From contig JAEZIX010000064.1 in assembly GCA_023415935.1 (NCBI GenBank), positions 1-15,006 of the forward strand: a stretch of 15,006 nucleotides of DNA, read 5' to 3'. Each line of letters opens with the position of its first letter. The first letter of the stretch is position 1. Both the position numbers and the translations under genes were made by a program. This DNA is from Cyanobacteria bacterium OH_CDB_20 (GTDB lineage: Bacteria > Cyanobacteriota > Vampirovibrionia > Gastranaerophilales > Gastranaerophilaceae). The notes beneath the pieces are model-generated. The model had not been told where the DNA came from and ran no database searches. It saw only the letters and a list, made by a program, of their open reading frames with translations. Below are positions 1 to 7,383 of the stretch, piece by piece.

Positions 1-522
1 GATATAACCTTTTGAAGCGTATAATTCTTCAATGTTTGCAATGGCATTATTAAGTGTGTTGATATTTTGCGGTTTATTTTGTAAAGGAGCAAGTATATCA
101 AGGATTTCTCCTGTTGGGACAACCGTATTTCCTTCAACTGTGAAACCTGTTACAGGAATATTTTCTTGTAAATATACCTTTAATACTACATTTTCTTGGT
201 CTTCAGGTATAGGAATAGCTTTCATTTTTTCTGAGAAGTATCCCATATCATATATGTTTTTTAAATTTTGCTGTATTAAATCTTTTGTATAAACGTCTCC
301 AACCTGCATTTTAAGGCTTTTCATTATGTCAGAGTCATTTATCAGCTGATTTCCTTCAAATTCAATTTTTCTTATTTTGGTTTTTCCATCGGCAACATTT
401 ATCATTGCTTCGTCTGTATTTGCAGCTGCAAAAGCACACGACGAAAGACAAATAAAGAACACTGTCAATATTGCATTTCTTGTGATTATTCTTAAATCAA
501 GCAGATTTTTTATTATATCCAT
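1..522 (-). CDS. Omp85-family outer-membrane assembly protein (BamA/TamA-like), N-terminal part, runs off left edge
   Basis: The 174 visible codons give a signal peptide and POTRA domains; the C-terminal barrel lies outside the window. Residues 1-33 have a basic start, a hydrophobic stretch (about 18-28) and an AFA cleavage site near residue 33. An SSC at 27-29 could mimic a lipobox, but Omp85 proteins are not lipoproteins. POTRA 1 spans about 50-119, with IRKIEFEGN, a GDVY turn and YDMGYF, a pattern typical of the fold. POTRA 2 starts near 123 with VTGFTVEGN and is cut at the edge. Such proteins fold beta-barrels into the outer membrane, and POTRA domains hang in the periplasm. The ATG at 522 is preceded immediately by an in-frame stop, so the start is firm, although its Shine-Dalgarno (SD) is weak. 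BamA and TamA cannot be told apart without the rest. Confidence 0.85.
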   Translation of the reverse strand, partial: MDIIKNLLDLRIITRNAILTVFFICLSSCAFAAANTDEAMINVADGKTKIRKIEFEGNQLINDSDIMKSLKMQVGDVYTKDLIQQNLKNIYDMGYFSEKMKAIPIPEDQENVVLKVYLQENIPVTGFTVEGNTVVPTGEILDILAPLQNKPQNINTLNNAIANIEELYASKGYI

Positions 523-551
523 TTGTTATTTTTTTTCTAACTCTCACAAAA

Positions 552-560
552 ATTATATCA
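552..560 (-). promoter_or_regulatory. extended -10 promoter of the Omp85 gene
   Basis: On the minus strand this reads TGATATAAT, a perfect -10 hexamer with the TGn extension. The expected start near 545 gives a leader of about 23 nt. The -35 position is only TTTAAT, which fits an extended -10 promoter that does not need a good -35. Confidence 0.5.
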
Positions 561-583
561 TATAATAATTTCATATTAAAACA

Positions 584-612
584 TGTAACAAGATTGTAAA
601 TCGTGTAACAAG
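584..612. repeat. 20-bp-phased direct repeat TGTAACAAG in a divergent intergenic region
   Basis: TGTAACAAG occurs at 584-592 and 604-612, with a related TTGTAAA between them at 595-600. The two copies start exactly 20 bp apart, about two helical turns, and so face the same side of the DNA. They lie upstream of the minus-strand promoter at 552-560 and also upstream of the plus-strand gene at 675. They could be a regulator site, but no regulator family is implied. Confidence 0.35.
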
Positions 613-674
613 TATATATTTTTTCGATTTTTATACTTTTATACCAAGTTTGAAGAACGAAGAAAGAGGTTTTT

Positions 675-1316
675 GTGAGAATTTCGTCTTTATCCCCATC
701 ATTTAAGAGTGTTATTCCTGTAAAAAGGATTGTTGTTGGGGACGATAATTCTATAAATAGCCAACTTCGTTTGGGTACGGATGGATCTGATGCTTTCAGT
801 GAAATACCAGTAAGTTGTTCTGATGAAGCAACTGATAAAATATTGAAGTCTCTATGTAGAATACTTGCAAAAAATGATGGCAAGAATCCTCTTCCTCAAA
901 CGACTGCATTAAATAATATGCTCAGACGTTCTTTTGCATATGTTGATAAATCTTATAAGCTTCCGGCTCAAGCAATGACTTCAGATCAGACGACCAAGCC
1001 TAAAGAATGTGATAACAATGGAATTCACTACATTCTAACAGGAAGAGAAGCTTCAGAATACGCTGTAAATGGAAAAAATATTGGTGGGGCAGTCGTTTTA
1101 ACAAGAGATTATAATGCATCTTCAAATTGTATTAGCGAGGCTAAAAAAAGATTTGGTATTTATAAAGAAAAATTAATAAATGACAAAAATCGCAGACTTC
1201 AGACAAATACCGGTATGCATATTGGTATGGTCATATATGTTGATAGAGTTAAAGCCCCACAAAAAGCAGGTTCAAATTCTTTAGAAATAAAAGCAGTAGA
1301 TTTTGAATATATGTAG
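675..1316 (+). CDS. uncharacterised protein with N-terminal PSFKS motif
   Basis: 213 residues beginning at a GTG codon with a strong SD (AAAGAGG, 5 nt upstream); no closer ATG competes. I do not recognise the fold. There is no signal peptide or membrane segment. The N-terminus (SPSFKSVIPVKRI, residues 7-19) resembles the short leading motif seen in three other genes of this window and, from memory, in many gut Melainabacteria proteins. A disordered-looking middle (about 30-120) is followed by a better ordered half with GREASEY (124-130), GGAVVLTRDY (137-146) and MHIGMVIYVDRV (about 185-196), which look like beta strands. The gene is divergent from the Omp85 gene and converges on the gene ending at 1322, only 5 nt away. 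Possibly a lineage-specific family; function unknown. Confidence 0.7.
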   Translation: MRISSLSPSFKSVIPVKRIVVGDDNSINSQLRLGTDGSDAFSEIPVSCSDEATDKILKSLCRILAKNDGKNPLPQTTALNNMLRRSFAYVDKSYKLPAQAMTSDQTTKPKECDNNGIHYILTGREASEYAVNGKNIGGAVVLTRDYNASSNCISEAKKRFGIYKEKLINDKNRRLQTNTGMHIGMVIYVDRVKAPQKAGSNSLEIKAVDFEYM

Positions 1317-1321
1317 AATTT

Positions 1322-1621
1322 CTAAAAGCTGCTTTCAAGGTCTGAAAGTTTTATAATTCCAATTAGTTCTTTGTTCCAAGGGCTTTTTGCCACTTGTACT
1401 TGTTTTAAGTTTAGTAGTTTCATGATTAAAGCAAGTTCTTGTCTATCTGTTTGAGGATAAGCTATTATGCTTTGATTTGAATTTTTGATTTCAAGTTTAC
1501 TTGCGATAGATCTAACCTGTTTTTTCGTTGTTGTATAGACTTCAATTAATCTTTTAAATCTCGATTTTGAGGCTTTTTTAAACCTTTTCTTTACAAAGGC
1601 TTCCAATACATAATCGGTCAT
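1322..1621 (-). CDS. small basic hypothetical protein
   Basis: 99 residues. The start is well set: AAGGAG lies 8 nt before the ATG. The first third is strongly basic (KKRFKKASKSRFKRL, residues 11-25), suggesting nucleic-acid or membrane-surface contact. The rest alternates short helices and strands and ends in an IGIIKLSDLESSF tail. There are no cysteines, signal peptide or known motif. A modest promoter fits upstream on the same strand: TTGTTA (1683-1688), 16 bp, TATCTT (1661-1666). The gene is convergent with the preceding gene and divergent from the histidine operon. I do not recognise it, and a DNA-binding role is only a guess from charge. Confidence 0.65.
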   Translation of the reverse strand: MTDYVLEAFVKKRFKKASKSRFKRLIEVYTTTKKQVRSIASKLEIKNSNQSIIAYPQTDRQELALIMKLLNLKQVQVAKSPWNKELIGIIKLSDLESSF

Positions 1622-1729
1622 AAATATGACTCCTTAGTTTGTGAGTTGAGGGGGGAGTTTAAGATAGGTTTTCTGAGAGCATTAACAAGAGTATTTTTTC
1701 ATGGAAACTTTCAGTTTGCTAGTAGACGA

Positions 1730-1757
1730 TTGGCTAGTATTATTTTTAGGGTATAAT
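1730..1757 (+). promoter_or_regulatory. promoter of the histidine operon
   Basis: TTGGCT (1730-1735), a 16-bp spacer and a perfect TATAAT (1752-1757). Transcription would start near 1764, leaving a leader of about 22 nt that holds AAGGTG (1775-1780), 5 nt before the ATG. The leader is too short for an attenuator or riboswitch between promoter and gene. Confidence 0.6.
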
Positions 1758-1785
1758 TTTGGAGTAATAAAAAAAAGGTGTAAAA

Positions 1786-3012
1786 ATGATTATTCCAAGT
1801 ATCGACCTTATGGATGGCAAAGCTGTTCAATTAAGGCAAGGCAAAGAAAAAGTTTTAGAAAGAGAAGATGTTTTAGAACTTGCAAAGTATTACTCAAGGT
1901 TTGGCGAAATTGCTGTTATTGACCTTGATGCTGCTATGGGCAAGGGTGATAACGAACATCTGATAAGACAAATTTGCCAAATTGCCCATTGTAGAGTCGG
2001 TGGCGGAATAAGAGATATAGATAAGGCAAAAAGAGTCTTGGCAAATGGTGCTAAGAAGATTATTATCGGGACTGCTGCTGATGAGGCTTTTTTGTCTAAA
2101 CTTCCTGCTGATAAAGTTATTGTTGCAATAGATTCTAAAAACGGAAAAGTTGTAACTGAAGGCTGGACAAAAGAAGTTGATGCAACTCCTCTAGAATTTA
2201 TAAAACGCTTTGATAGTCTATGTTCAGGCTATCTTTATACAATTGTTGAAAAAGAAGGTATGATGCAGGGTACTGATATTGAGGCGATTAAAAAAGTTAG
2301 AGAAGCAACAAAACACGAAATCATAGCAGCAGGCGGAATTTCTACTGTTGAAGAAATCAAAACACTTGTTAAAATGAATGTTTCAACTCAGCTTGGAATG
2401 TCTATTTATACAGGCGCTGTAAAACTTGAAGATGCTTTTATAAGTGTTATGGATTTTGAAAAACAAGATGGGCTTATTCCTACTATTGTTCAAGATGTTG
2501 ATTCTAAGCAGGTTCTTATGCTTGCTTATTCAAATTCTGATTCTTTGAGGAAGTCTTTTGAAGGCGGACTTGCTACTTATTATAGCCGTTCAAGAAAAGA
2601 ACTCTGGACAAAAGGTATGACTTCAGGCAACACGCAAGAACTTGTATCTGCAAAATTTGACTGCGACCAAGATACAATACTTTTTAAGGTTAAACAAAAA
2701 GGTCCTGCTTGCCATTTGGGTAGATTTTCTTGTTTTGAAGATAAAGAATTTTGTGTAAATGATCTTTATAAACTTCTTTTGGAAAGAAAGGCACAACTCC
2801 CTGAAGGCTCTTTTACAACAAAACTTTTCAAGAATGAATTTTTCTTAAAACGCAAAATTATGGAAGAAGCTTTTGAATCCGTTAACTTTGAACAAGGAGA
2901 CGGCTTAGAATGGGAAGCAAGCGATTTGACATATTTTATGCTTACATTTATGGCAATGCACGGAATAACTCCTCAGGATATTATCAGCAACCTTGCTTCA
3001 AGAACAAAGTAG
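1786..3012 (+). CDS. HisA-HisI-HisE trifunctional histidine biosynthesis fusion
   Basis: 408 residues in three joined enzymes. HisA (about 1-222) is the ProFAR isomerase barrel, with catalytic acids D7 (PSIDLMDGK) and D116 (AIDSKNGK) and phosphate-binding VGGGIRD and GT loops. HisI (about 223-322) is PRA-cyclohydrolase: DCDQD supplies metal ligands D292, D294 and D296, and zinc cysteines C293, C309 and C316 keep the family spacing (16 and 7). HisE (about 323-408) is PRA-pyrophosphohydrolase, with RKAQLPEGSFT, then EEAFE and EASD acids. Together these are steps 2, 3 and 4 of the cytosolic pathway. HisI-HisE fusions are common; HisA joined in front is not one I know to be widespread. No linker separates HisA from HisI. 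In HisA the usual DGT loop after the second half-barrel reads EGM (158-160), and R of the GKxVRL motif is Q15. It is 10 nt from hisD, so they form an operon. Confidence 0.93.
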   Translation: MIIPSIDLMDGKAVQLRQGKEKVLEREDVLELAKYYSRFGEIAVIDLDAAMGKGDNEHLIRQICQIAHCRVGGGIRDIDKAKRVLANGAKKIIIGTAADEAFLSKLPADKVIVAIDSKNGKVVTEGWTKEVDATPLEFIKRFDSLCSGYLYTIVEKEGMMQGTDIEAIKKVREATKHEIIAAGGISTVEEIKTLVKMNVSTQLGMSIYTGAVKLEDAFISVMDFEKQDGLIPTIVQDVDSKQVLMLAYSNSDSLRKSFEGGLATYYSRSRKELWTKGMTSGNTQELVSAKFDCDQDTILFKVKQKGPACHLGRFSCFEDKEFCVNDLYKLLLERKAQLPEGSFTTKLFKNEFFLKRKIMEEAFESVNFEQGDGLEWEASDLTYFMLTFMAMHGITPQDIISNLASRTK

Positions 3013-3022
3013 TAGGTATTTT

Positions 3023-4267
3023 ATGAAAATTATTGATTACAAAGAAATTTCAAATGAATTTTTTGAAAAAATTGAGTTTGAAAATATAACTTCTGTAAAT
3101 GATATTATTCAAGATGTTAGAAAAAACGGTGACGAGGCCCTTATTCGCTATTCAAAGCAGTTTGGAGATGGCGAAATTAAGATGCTTGAAGTCTCTAAAG
3201 AAGAAATTGAAGAGGCTTTTAAACAAGTTGATGAAAAAACACTTGATGCGATAAAATTTGCTATTAAAAATGTAAGAGAATTTGCTCAAAAACAGCTTTC
3301 TTGCCTGAAAAATCTTGATACAGAGGTTGATGGGGCAAAATTAGGGCACAGAATTATACCGCTAGAAACAGTAGGCTGCTATATTCCAGGAGGAAATTAT
3401 CCTTTGCCAAGTACAGCAGTTATGACGATTGTTCCCGCTAAAGTTGCGGGAGTCAAAAATGTAGTTGCAGTTTCACCTAAAATAAAACCGGTTACTATAG
3501 TTGCAGCTTCTCTATCTGGAGCCGATAAGATTTTTAAAGTGGGTGGAGTTCAAGCTGTTGCAGGGCTTGCCTATGGGACAGAATCTCTTCCAAAAGTAGA
3601 TAAAATAGTTGGGCCAGGAAATAAGTTTGTAACATCAGCTAAAAAACAGGTTTTTGGCGAATGCGGAATCGACTTCCTAGCGGGGCCTTCTGAGGTTTTA
3701 ATTATTGCAGATGATACTGCAAATCCTGACTTTGTGGCTGCTGATATGCTCGCTCAGTGCGAGCACGATAAAGATGCAAGAGCATATCTGATATGTTTTT
3801 CAGAAAACTTTGCAAAAAAAGTAGAAGAAAAAGCGCAAGAATTTTTAAAAACTCTTGAAACAGCTGATATTGCAAGAGGTAGTTTTGAAAAATCTTTTGC
3901 TGTTGTTTTAGATAGCTTAGATGAAGCAATAGAATTATCTGATAAAAAAGCTCCCGAGCATTTAGAAATCTGTTTTAAAAACGCTGAAGAATATATCGAC
4001 CGTTTTAAAAATTACGGCTCCCTTTTTGTTGGCAATTATTCTGCTGAAGTCTTTGGTGATTATGTTTCTGGTACAAACCATACCCTTCCGACAAATCAGG
4101 TTGCAAGATATTCAGGCGGATTAAGCGTGTTTGATTTTGTCAAAATTCAAACTTATCAAGAACTTTCTCAAAAATCCATCGGAAAAATTGCAGAGCAGTC
4201 AAGTCTTCTTGCTTTTCAAGAAGGGCTTATGGCGCATAAACTTGCAGCGGATTTAAGAAAAAAATAA
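3023..4267 (+). CDS. hisD: histidinol dehydrogenase
   Basis: 414 residues, close to the family's usual length of about 430. It oxidises histidinol to histidine through histidinal with two NAD+, the last two steps of the pathway, in the cytosol. Visible motifs are YIPGGNYPLPS, GPGN (197-200), LAGPSE (219-224) and the active-site segment AQCEHD with Q245 and H248. They continue with PEH (E312, H313), D346 in FGDYVSG, GTNHTLPT, and a C-terminal H405 in QEGLMAHKLA. Q245, H248, D346 and H405 match the zinc ligands known for E. coli HisD (Q259, H262, D360, H419). The usual Ala of QAEHD is Cys246 here. The ATG at 3023 has AGG 6 nt upstream and begins with the normal MKIIDY; a frame opening 30 nt earlier would overlap hisA and lacks support. 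Confidence 0.96.
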   Translation: MKIIDYKEISNEFFEKIEFENITSVNDIIQDVRKNGDEALIRYSKQFGDGEIKMLEVSKEEIEEAFKQVDEKTLDAIKFAIKNVREFAQKQLSCLKNLDTEVDGAKLGHRIIPLETVGCYIPGGNYPLPSTAVMTIVPAKVAGVKNVVAVSPKIKPVTIVAASLSGADKIFKVGGVQAVAGLAYGTESLPKVDKIVGPGNKFVTSAKKQVFGECGIDFLAGPSEVLIIADDTANPDFVAADMLAQCEHDKDARAYLICFSENFAKKVEEKAQEFLKTLETADIARGSFEKSFAVVLDSLDEAIELSDKKAPEHLEICFKNAEEYIDRFKNYGSLFVGNYSAEVFGDYVSGTNHTLPTNQVARYSGGLSVFDFVKIQTYQELSQKSIGKIAEQSSLLAFQEGLMAHKLAADLRKK

Positions 4268-4272
4268 GGACA

Positions 4273-4301
4273 AAAAGCATAGAGTATAATTCTATGCTTT
4301 T
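4273..4301. terminator. bidirectional hairpin terminator after hisD
   Basis: AAAAGCATAGA (4273-4283) pairs perfectly with TCTATGCTTTT (4291-4301) around a 7-nt loop. The A-tract before and T-tract after make it usable from both strands, which fits its place between hisD (plus) and the convergent rhodanese gene (minus). Confidence 0.8.
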
Positions 4302-4326
4302 ATTTATATGATATTTTGAGATTATA

Positions 4327-4728
4327 TCAATAATCGCTGGCGCTAGTTTTTACGACTTCGTAATCTCTTTTTTTCCAATCGTTGAATCCTCCCACAAGCT
4401 CTACAGCTGGGTAGCCTCGCTTAACCAGTTTTAAACAAATCTTTTTAGCAAGGTTACAGCTTATGTTGTAGCAATACACGACTGTTGGCTTTGATTTGCT
4501 GATGATTTCGAGGCTTGCATCAAAATCTTCAATAGGAAAATGTTCTGCAAATGGAATATGACCTTCAAGATATGAGTCATAGTCTCTTACATCTATAAGG
4601 TTGAAATCGTTTAGTTGTGTTTTCAAATTCTCATTTAATGTAAAAGGGTCAATTGTATAAGAAGCATAATCTTCAAAGAAGTGCTTTGCCCTTTCAGTAT
4701 TTTTAACCATTTCAATATGTTTGAACAT
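4327..4728 (-). CDS. single-domain rhodanese-like protein
   Basis: 133 residues. The rhodanese (sulfurtransferase) fold is shown by LIDVRDYDSYLEGHIPFA (about 44-61), the active-site strand VVYCYNISCN with catalytic Cys86, and the closing VELVGGFNDWKK (about 109-120). The active-site loop is CYNISC, with a second cysteine (Cys91) five residues on, in place of the common CxxGxRS. Such domains move sulfane sulfur in the cytosol, but the partner is unknown. The N-terminal 40 residues are a helical extension. I set the start at 4728, where AAAGGGA lies 7 nt upstream. An ATG at 4746, which would add six residues, has no SD, and the SD used here lies inside that extension. It converges on hisD across the terminator at 4273-4301. 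Confidence 0.88.
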   Translation of the reverse strand: MFKHIEMVKNTERAKHFFEDYASYTIDPFTLNENLKTQLNDFNLIDVRDYDSYLEGHIPFAEHFPIEDFDASLEIISKSKPTVVYCYNISCNLAKKICLKLVKRGYPAVELVGGFNDWKKRDYEVVKTSASDY

Positions 4729-4820
4729 CAAATAATCCCTTTCCATATAATAGAAAAGATTATCTGATTATTTTGCAAAAAATATCACCTTATAAGCTAG
4801 TTGTTAGTATTATTTTTTTA

Positions 4821-5261
4821 TTAAGCTACAACATTCAGTTGTTTTTTTGCTTGTTCAGCTTGATTTAATATGCCTTGAGCTTGAGCCGCTACTTTATAGT
4901 CTTGTCCTGAAGGGTCAGATGGTGCCATCGCTGCTTTTATTACCTGATTAGCCTGAGAAATTGTACTGTCAGGTTTTTTTTTATCTAACGCTGGCATTTT
5001 TATGTCAACGTGACCACCTGTTACAGCTCCATTGCCGTCTTTTTCAATTACAATAGATCCGCCTAAAGAACCTGCTGCTGCTTTGTGTGCTGACTCATGG
5101 GCATAAACTTCATTATATGTTTTTTTGTTTTGCTTTTCAAATGTATCTTGTTTTAACTGTTTAAAGGATAAAGCCTGTGAATTGTGTTCTGGTTTTATCG
5201 GTTGTGAAACATTTACAGATGAAATATAAGGGCTTGTCATCCCTAAGAATTTTATATTCAT
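4821..5261 (-). CDS. mini SprA-related HExxH putative metalloprotease
   Basis: 146 residues with no signal peptide. The core NEVYAHESAHKAAAGSLGG (about 50-68) holds HESAH (H55, E56, H59), a zinc-metallopeptidase HExxH site, followed by GGHVDI (82-87). The tail AMAPSDPSGQDYKVAAQA (111-128) matches what I recall of the SprA-related putative metalloprotease family, so the assignment is by remembered consensus. Known members are usually longer, with a proline-rich region ahead of the core. Here the N-terminal 45 residues are low-complexity and include an ALSFKQL segment like the PSF/SFK motif of nearby genes. In the family the last core motif is, as I remember, GGEV; here it is GGHV, which could change the third metal ligand. 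The ATG at 5261 has AAAGG and GGAAGG just upstream. Divergent from aroA. Substrate unknown. Confidence 0.75.
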   Translation of the reverse strand: MNIKFLGMTSPYISSVNVSQPIKPEHNSQALSFKQLKQDTFEKQNKKTYNEVYAHESAHKAAAGSLGGSIVIEKDGNGAVTGGHVDIKMPALDKKKPDSTISQANQVIKAAMAPSDPSGQDYKVAAQAQGILNQAEQAKKQLNVVA

Positions 5262-5346
5262 ATTCCTTCCGCCTTTAACCTTACTCCTTTGTCACTAATA
5301 TTATAACAAATTGTGTTTTATATTTAAACCCCTATTTGTATAAATA

Positions 5347-5375
5347 TTGCAATTTTACCTTGAATATTGTCTAAT
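5347..5375 (+). promoter_or_regulatory. aroA promoter predicting a leaderless transcript
   Basis: TTGCAA (5347-5352), a 17-bp spacer and TCTAAT (5370-5375). The predicted start is 5382 or 5383, at the aroA ATG itself. This agrees with the absence of any SD before that ATG. A second AT-rich candidate (TATAAA, 5339-5344) lacks a properly spaced -35. Confidence 0.5.
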
Positions 5376-5382
5376 TAATTTT

Positions 5383-6654
5383 ATGGATATTGTTGTTAAA
5401 AGAAAAGATGTTCCTTTAATTGGGGAAATTACTATCCCGTCTGATAAATCAATCAGCCATAGGGCGGCGATGTTTGCGCTGCTTGCAGGTGGAGAAGTTA
5501 GAATTTCTAATTTTTCAAAAGGGGCAGACTGTCATTCGACTTTGGGGATTATAAAAGACCTTGGAGCGGAAGTTAAATTTGTTGATGAAAAAACAGTTAT
5601 TGTAGATTCTTCAAAAGGGATTGTTGCTCCTCAAAAGCCCTTAGATTGTGGAAATTCAGGTACAACAATGCGCCTTATGTCAGGGATTTTAGCGGGGCAA
5701 AATTTCGAATCAGAACTCTTTGGTGATGAAAGTTTATCAAAAAGACCTATGAAAAGAGTGATTGAGCCTTTAAGCCTTATGGGAGCCAAATTTGAGCATA
5801 ATGATTTTAAAGCGCCTTTAAAAATTTATCCTTCAAATCTAAAAGGTATTGAGTATTCCTCCCCGATAGCATCAGCTCAGATTAAGTCGGCTGTTCTACT
5901 TGCAGGGCTTTTCGCTGATGGAGTTACAACCGTTATTGAGCCTTATAAATCACGCAACCACACAGAACTTATGCTTAAATACCTTGGCGCAGATATTGAG
6001 GTTCATGAGAACAAGGTTTCAATCAAAAAATCAAAACTTATCCCAAAAGATATTGAGGTTTGTGGTGATATTTCATCAGCTGCATTTTTTATTGTTGCAG
6101 CGCTTATTGTTGAAGGCTCTGATATTACAATAAAAAATGTTGGAATAAACCCTACAAGAAGCGGCATAATTGATGTTTTAAAGTCTATGAATGCTGATAT
6201 CGAATTTTTAAATGAAAGAGAAGTTTCTGGAGAGCCTGTTTGCGACTTGAGAGTCAAATATTCAGAACTCAAAGCAACCACTATTCAGGGTGCTGTTATT
6301 CCTCGCTTAATTGATGAGATTCCTGTTCTTGTTGTTGCTGCGACTCAAGCAAAAGGAGTAACCGTTATCAAAGACGCTCAAGACCTAAGAAACAAAGAAA
6401 CGGATAGAATTAAAGCAATGGTTGATGAGCTTAAAAAACTCGGTGCAAATCTTGAGGAAACTGAAGACGGCTTTATCGTTTATGGTAAAACAGAGTTAAA
6501 GGGTGGTTCGTCTCATGAATGCTATCACGATCACAGGATTGCTATGAGTCTTTATATCGCAGGACTAATTGCCAAAGAACCTATTAAAATAAATGATTTC
6601 CAATGGGTAGACATTTCTTTTCCTGAATTTTTAGAGTTGATAAATAAAATTTAA
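5383..6654 (+). CDS. aroA: 3-phosphoshikimate 1-carboxyvinyltransferase (EPSP synthase)
   Basis: 423 residues, full family length. It joins shikimate-3-phosphate and phosphoenolpyruvate to make EPSP, the sixth step of the shikimate pathway. Binding residues are visible in order: SDKSISHR (K22, S23, R27), CGNSGTTMR (GNSGTT at 90-95), SLSKRPMKR (R121, R125), SAQIKSA (Q166), DEIP (D311, the likely base), RNKETDR (E339, R342) and DHR (383-385). GNSGTT and SAQIKSAVLLAGL are the forms seen in the Gram-positive-type (class II) enzymes and not the GNAGTAMRP form of class I. The ATG at 5383 opens the usual beta strand; no SD precedes it and the promoter sits at leaderless distance. It stands alone between two minus-strand genes, with no other shikimate genes nearby, and converges on the next gene 12 nt away. 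Confidence 0.96.
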   Translation: MDIVVKRKDVPLIGEITIPSDKSISHRAAMFALLAGGEVRISNFSKGADCHSTLGIIKDLGAEVKFVDEKTVIVDSSKGIVAPQKPLDCGNSGTTMRLMSGILAGQNFESELFGDESLSKRPMKRVIEPLSLMGAKFEHNDFKAPLKIYPSNLKGIEYSSPIASAQIKSAVLLAGLFADGVTTVIEPYKSRNHTELMLKYLGADIEVHENKVSIKKSKLIPKDIEVCGDISSAAFFIVAALIVEGSDITIKNVGINPTRSGIIDVLKSMNADIEFLNEREVSGEPVCDLRVKYSELKATTIQGAVIPRLIDEIPVLVVAATQAKGVTVIKDAQDLRNKETDRIKAMVDELKKLGANLEETEDGFIVYGKTELKGGSSHECYHDHRIAMSLYIAGLIAKEPIKINDFQWVDISFPEFLELINKI

Positions 6655-6666
6655 AATTAAACCGTT

Positions 6667-7371
6667 TTAGCTTCTAAATCCGTATTTTTTCTCTATTTTT
6701 GCTAAAAATTCATCATATGATTCTTTATGGAGCTTGAAAATTGTAGAGTTATGGAAATTTTCTCTTGTTCCAAATTCAACGTGGTCATAAAATGCGTTAT
6801 TTGTTGAGGATAACACTACATAATCAAGATTTCTTTCTTTGGCAAGCCTTACCAATCCATATAAACAGAGTTCTCCGCCACCTTTAACCTCTGAAAATCT
6901 TGAACAAGGTATGTCTTTCATTGATTGTATTAGTGCAATTTCCATATAGTGTTTGTCCGGATGATATGGATTATGCAGTCTCTTATCATAGATGTTAGCT
7001 TGCGCAAGCGAAATAATCTTATCTTTTAAAGGCACACCTCGTTCTTCTGATTCAACTGCAAAAAAATGAACTTCTCTTGGCGGCATAATTCGAAAATTAT
7101 AACAGATATGTGCTCCATATCTATCACCTTGTACAAGTCTGTTTCCAATATCTACCATTGTGAAATAGTCGCTGTGATCTTCTGGAGATATTCTTGAAAA
7201 AGAAGCTGGAACGTAGCTTTTGCGCCCGTCTTGCCCTTCTTTTATGGCATTTATTCCATAAAGTGAAATACTTGAAAAAGAAGGATTATAGCTTTTGGAC
7301 TGCAATGAAGGTAGATTCTTTTTGGAATTTACCTTAGGGGTTATATGGCAGTATAAAGGATTTACTTTCAT
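6667..7371 (-). CDS. GNAT-like acetyltransferase paralogue with N-terminal PSFS motif
   Basis: 234 residues. The C-terminal half looks like a GNAT (acyl-CoA N-acetyltransferase) fold. There is a beta4 strand YMEIALIQSM, then KGGGELCLYGLVRLAKE at the place of the pyrophosphate-binding loop and helix, strand LDYVVLSS and FYDHVEFG, equivalent to the FYEKLGF ending. The canonical Q/RxxGxG/A is only loosely kept, so acetyl-CoA binding is inferred. The N-terminal 45 residues hold NPSFSSISLYGINAIKE, shared with the neighbouring paralogue. The start is set by AAAAGG 7 nt upstream and by alignment with that paralogue. It lies 12 nt downstream of the paralogue, whose stop overlaps this SD region, so the two are co-transcribed. 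The substrate cannot be told. Confidence 0.75.
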   Translation of the reverse strand: MKVNPLYCHITPKVNSKKNLPSLQSKSYNPSFSSISLYGINAIKEGQDGRKSYVPASFSRISPEDHSDYFTMVDIGNRLVQGDRYGAHICYNFRIMPPREVHFFAVESEERGVPLKDKIISLAQANIYDKRLHNPYHPDKHYMEIALIQSMKDIPCSRFSEVKGGGELCLYGLVRLAKERNLDYVVLSSTNNAFYDHVEFGTRENFHNSTIFKLHKESYDEFLAKIEKKYGFRS

Positions 7372-7383
7372 TTTTCGCCTTTT

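Noticed and set aside
497..883. Open frame on the minus strand across the 5' half of the gene at 675
   Set aside because: It overlaps the Omp85 start region and an SD-supported plus-strand gene, and its product has no recognisable motif.
1701..1922. Open frame on the plus strand reaching into hisA
   Set aside because: Different frame from the unmistakable HisA coding sequence, no SD, product is basic nonsense.
2440..2490. Possible sequencing frameshift creating the HisA-HisI junction
   Set aside because: Both the end of HisA and the start of HisI are complete and in one frame with no homopolymer slip at the junction, so a true fusion is the simpler reading.
3433..3451. CCCGC/GCGGG inverted repeat inside hisD
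   Set aside because: Short stem within a conserved coding stretch, no terminator features.
3747..3765. Perfect 7-bp hairpin TGCTCGC/GCGAGCA inside hisD
   Set aside because: It coincides with codons for the invariant active-site segment MLAQCEHD, and there is no T-tract; protein coding explains it.
5347..5382. TTG start extending AroA by 12 residues
   Set aside because: The TTG is the likely -35 element, there is no SD, and the added residues are not part of the family's N-terminus.
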